From JAQUGA01 sp964521105 (GTDB lineage: Bacteria; Bacteroidota; Bacteroidia; Bacteroidales; WCHB1-69), in assembly GCA_964521105.1 (NCBI GenBank), contig CAZFPO010000141.1, positions 1 to 6,631 of the forward strand: a DNA stretch of 6,631 nt. The letters run 5' to 3'. Below the pieces are notes generated by a model. The model was given only the letters and a program-made list of their open reading frames with translations. It had not been told where the DNA came from and did no database searches. Below, piece after piece: positions 5,438-6,631 of the stretch. Every line of letters begins with the position of its first letter. Within the stretch, counting starts at the first letter, position 1. The position numbers were made by a program, and so were the translations under genes.

Positions 5438-6631
5438 ATGATTTTAAAAACATTAATGGTAAAATTAAATTCAAACAATCCAGTTAATTTATTTTTTGCA
5501 TTTTTGATTATCGCATTTATTTTATATGGGAATACCCTACCCCATAAGTATAATTTAGATGATGCCTTTGTAACGAATGGAAACCCACAAGTAGAAAAAG
5601 GGATGTCGGGTTTATACGATATTTTTACTTCTCCATACTCCGACCGTGAAAATTATGTTTATGGATATCGTCCAATAGCTAAAGCAAGTTTTGCTCTTGA
5701 ATATTCCATTTGGAAGTTTAACCCTCACTTAAGTCATTTGGTAAATATTATTTTGTATGGATTAACCCTTTTTCTCTTGTTTATTTTACTTCAAAAAATA
5801 TTTTCAGCTATAAAACCCTTGCAAATTTGGTTAATTATTCTATTATTTGCTTCGCATCCTATTCATACCGAAGTGGTTAGTAGTTTAAAAAACAGAGAAG
5901 AATTATTTTGTTTTTTATTTGGATTTTTGTCCTTATATCATTTTATCCGTTTTTATGAAAAACGTAAATGGTACTGTTTAGTATTTGGATGTATGTCACT
6001 TTTGCTTAGCCTTTTATCTAAGCAAACTGGAGTTGTTTTTATTGCGATTATTCCTTTAACCATATTATGGATTTCGAAAATTAGATTTGATTTTTTGAAA
6101 AGATTTTTCCAATATAAATCTCCGTGGATTCTAATAGCTGTACTTATATGGTGGGCAACTTTAATATTTCGACTTTATGTGATTGATTTAAAAACGAACA
6201 TATCAAATTCACTTATTTTTAATTTATTATTTTTAAGTAGTTTTGTTTTATTAATTTTTCAATTCGTTAAAATTCAAATAATTAGAAGTTTTAAAATGCT
6301 TTTTACAAATCTTTCATTTTGGACACTTTTACTTTTATTAATACTATTTATAAAATTCTATGCAAATTTTCATTTTTGTATATCTACTCTTTATGTATTC
6401 TTGTTTATTCCTTTAATATCCCATAACATAAATGATATTTTTAAAACAAAAAATGTCTTCAAATTCTCAAAAAATTCTATTCAAGTTGTTGTAATTGTAG
6501 CTTTAGTGCTAATTATTTCTTCTTCGATTTTTATTATTACCGAACGAATTACATTTGAAGTTGCTGGTACTCAAGATTCAAAGCTTTATTATTGGCAAAA
6601 CCCTTTGTATTTTGGTTCGACCGAAATTAGT
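5438..6631 (+). CDS. TMTC-like GT-C fold membrane glycosyltransferase, N-terminal part (runs off the window)
   Basis: The frame stays open from ATG 5438 to the last base (398 codons), so the C-terminus is missing. It is the first ATG in a frame open only from 5321; a second ATG lies at 5456. The protein is very hydrophobic, with about ten membrane segments (for example near 16-32, 99-120, 155-171, 180-212, 230-247, 258-276, 292-326, 347-366). Motifs follow TMTC/PMT-like proteins in order: YNLDDAF with D41-D42 in the first extracytoplasmic loop (the GT-C acidic site), YGYRPI at 75-80, SHLVN at 99-103, HPIHTEVV at 140-147, KNREEL at 151-156, and LLSKQTGVV at 192-200, where relatives usually have SKExG. 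GT-C enzymes transfer sugars from lipid-linked donors on the outer face of the membrane. TMTC proteins normally continue into TPR repeats, which would lie beyond the edge. The stretch about 250-370 adds membrane segments I do not recognise before QNPLYFGSTE (387-396), which resembles the ENPL motif of the family. Acceptor and donor are unknown. Its gene shares the intergenic region with the XRE regulator. Confidence 0.72.
   Translation, partial: MILKTLMVKLNSNNPVNLFFAFLIIAFILYGNTLPHKYNLDDAFVTNGNPQVEKGMSGLYDIFTSPYSDRENYVYGYRPIAKASFALEYSIWKFNPHLSHLVNIILYGLTLFLLFILLQKIFSAIKPLQIWLIILLFASHPIHTEVVSSLKNREELFCFLFGFLSLYHFIRFYEKRKWYCLVFGCMSLLLSLLSKQTGVVFIAIIPLTILWISKIRFDFLKRFFQYKSPWILIAVLIWWATLIFRLYVIDLKTNISNSLIFNLLFLSSFVLLIFQFVKIQIIRSFKMLFTNLSFWTLLLLLILFIKFYANFHFCISTLYVFLFIPLISHNINDIFKTKNVFKFSKNSIQVVVIVALVLIISSSIFIITERITFEVAGTQDSKLYYWQNPLYFGSTEIS

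Overview
This 6.6 kb window looks like chromosomal DNA of a member of the Bacteroidota, probably from an AT-rich Bacteroidales- or Flavobacteriales-type lineage. G+C is roughly 30% by eye. Three things support this: promoter-like TAnnTTTG boxes of the Bacteroidota sigma factor in front of several genes, the near absence of Shine-Dalgarno sequences, and protein subtypes characteristic of the phylum. Those subtypes are an ScdA/hemerythrin protein without the Cys pair, an OppC-type permease with a large extracytoplasmic insert, and an XRE regulator with a conserved FYSDxTF C-terminus.

Layout, left to right. Positions 1-123 hold no gene, but contain a perfect GC-rich hairpin and a second, imperfect hairpin that resembles a dispersed intergenic repeat. 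A di-iron hemerythrin-like protein (124-882, minus) is divergent from a secreted single-domain OmpA-like protein (978-1547, plus). The latter converges with a secreted M20 metallopeptidase (1559-2965, minus) across only 11 bp. The peptidase is divergent from an OppC/DppC-type ABC transporter permease (3056-4273, plus). The permease converges with a XRE-family regulator (4374-4946, minus). A 491 bp AT-rich intergenic region (4947-5437) then separates the regulator from a membrane protein running off the right edge (5438-6631, plus, 398 codons visible). That protein resembles the GT-C fold membrane half of TMTC-type glycosyltransferases.

The genes are mostly single transcription units in alternating orientation, so there is no obvious multigene operon. 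The peptidase and the permease could share a theme of peptide uptake and use, but nothing in the sequence ties them together. The most interesting part is the regulator/intergenic/TMTC block. The intergenic region carries repeated TGTAAAC and TGTAATC motifs. These include an exact 13-nt inverted match (ATAAATGTAAACA) between the regulator's start codon and the region just upstream of the membrane-protein gene. Other copies sit inside a well-formed promoter for the regulator. This suggests an autoregulated switch that also controls the membrane protein. It is inference from sequence patterns and has not been demonstrated.
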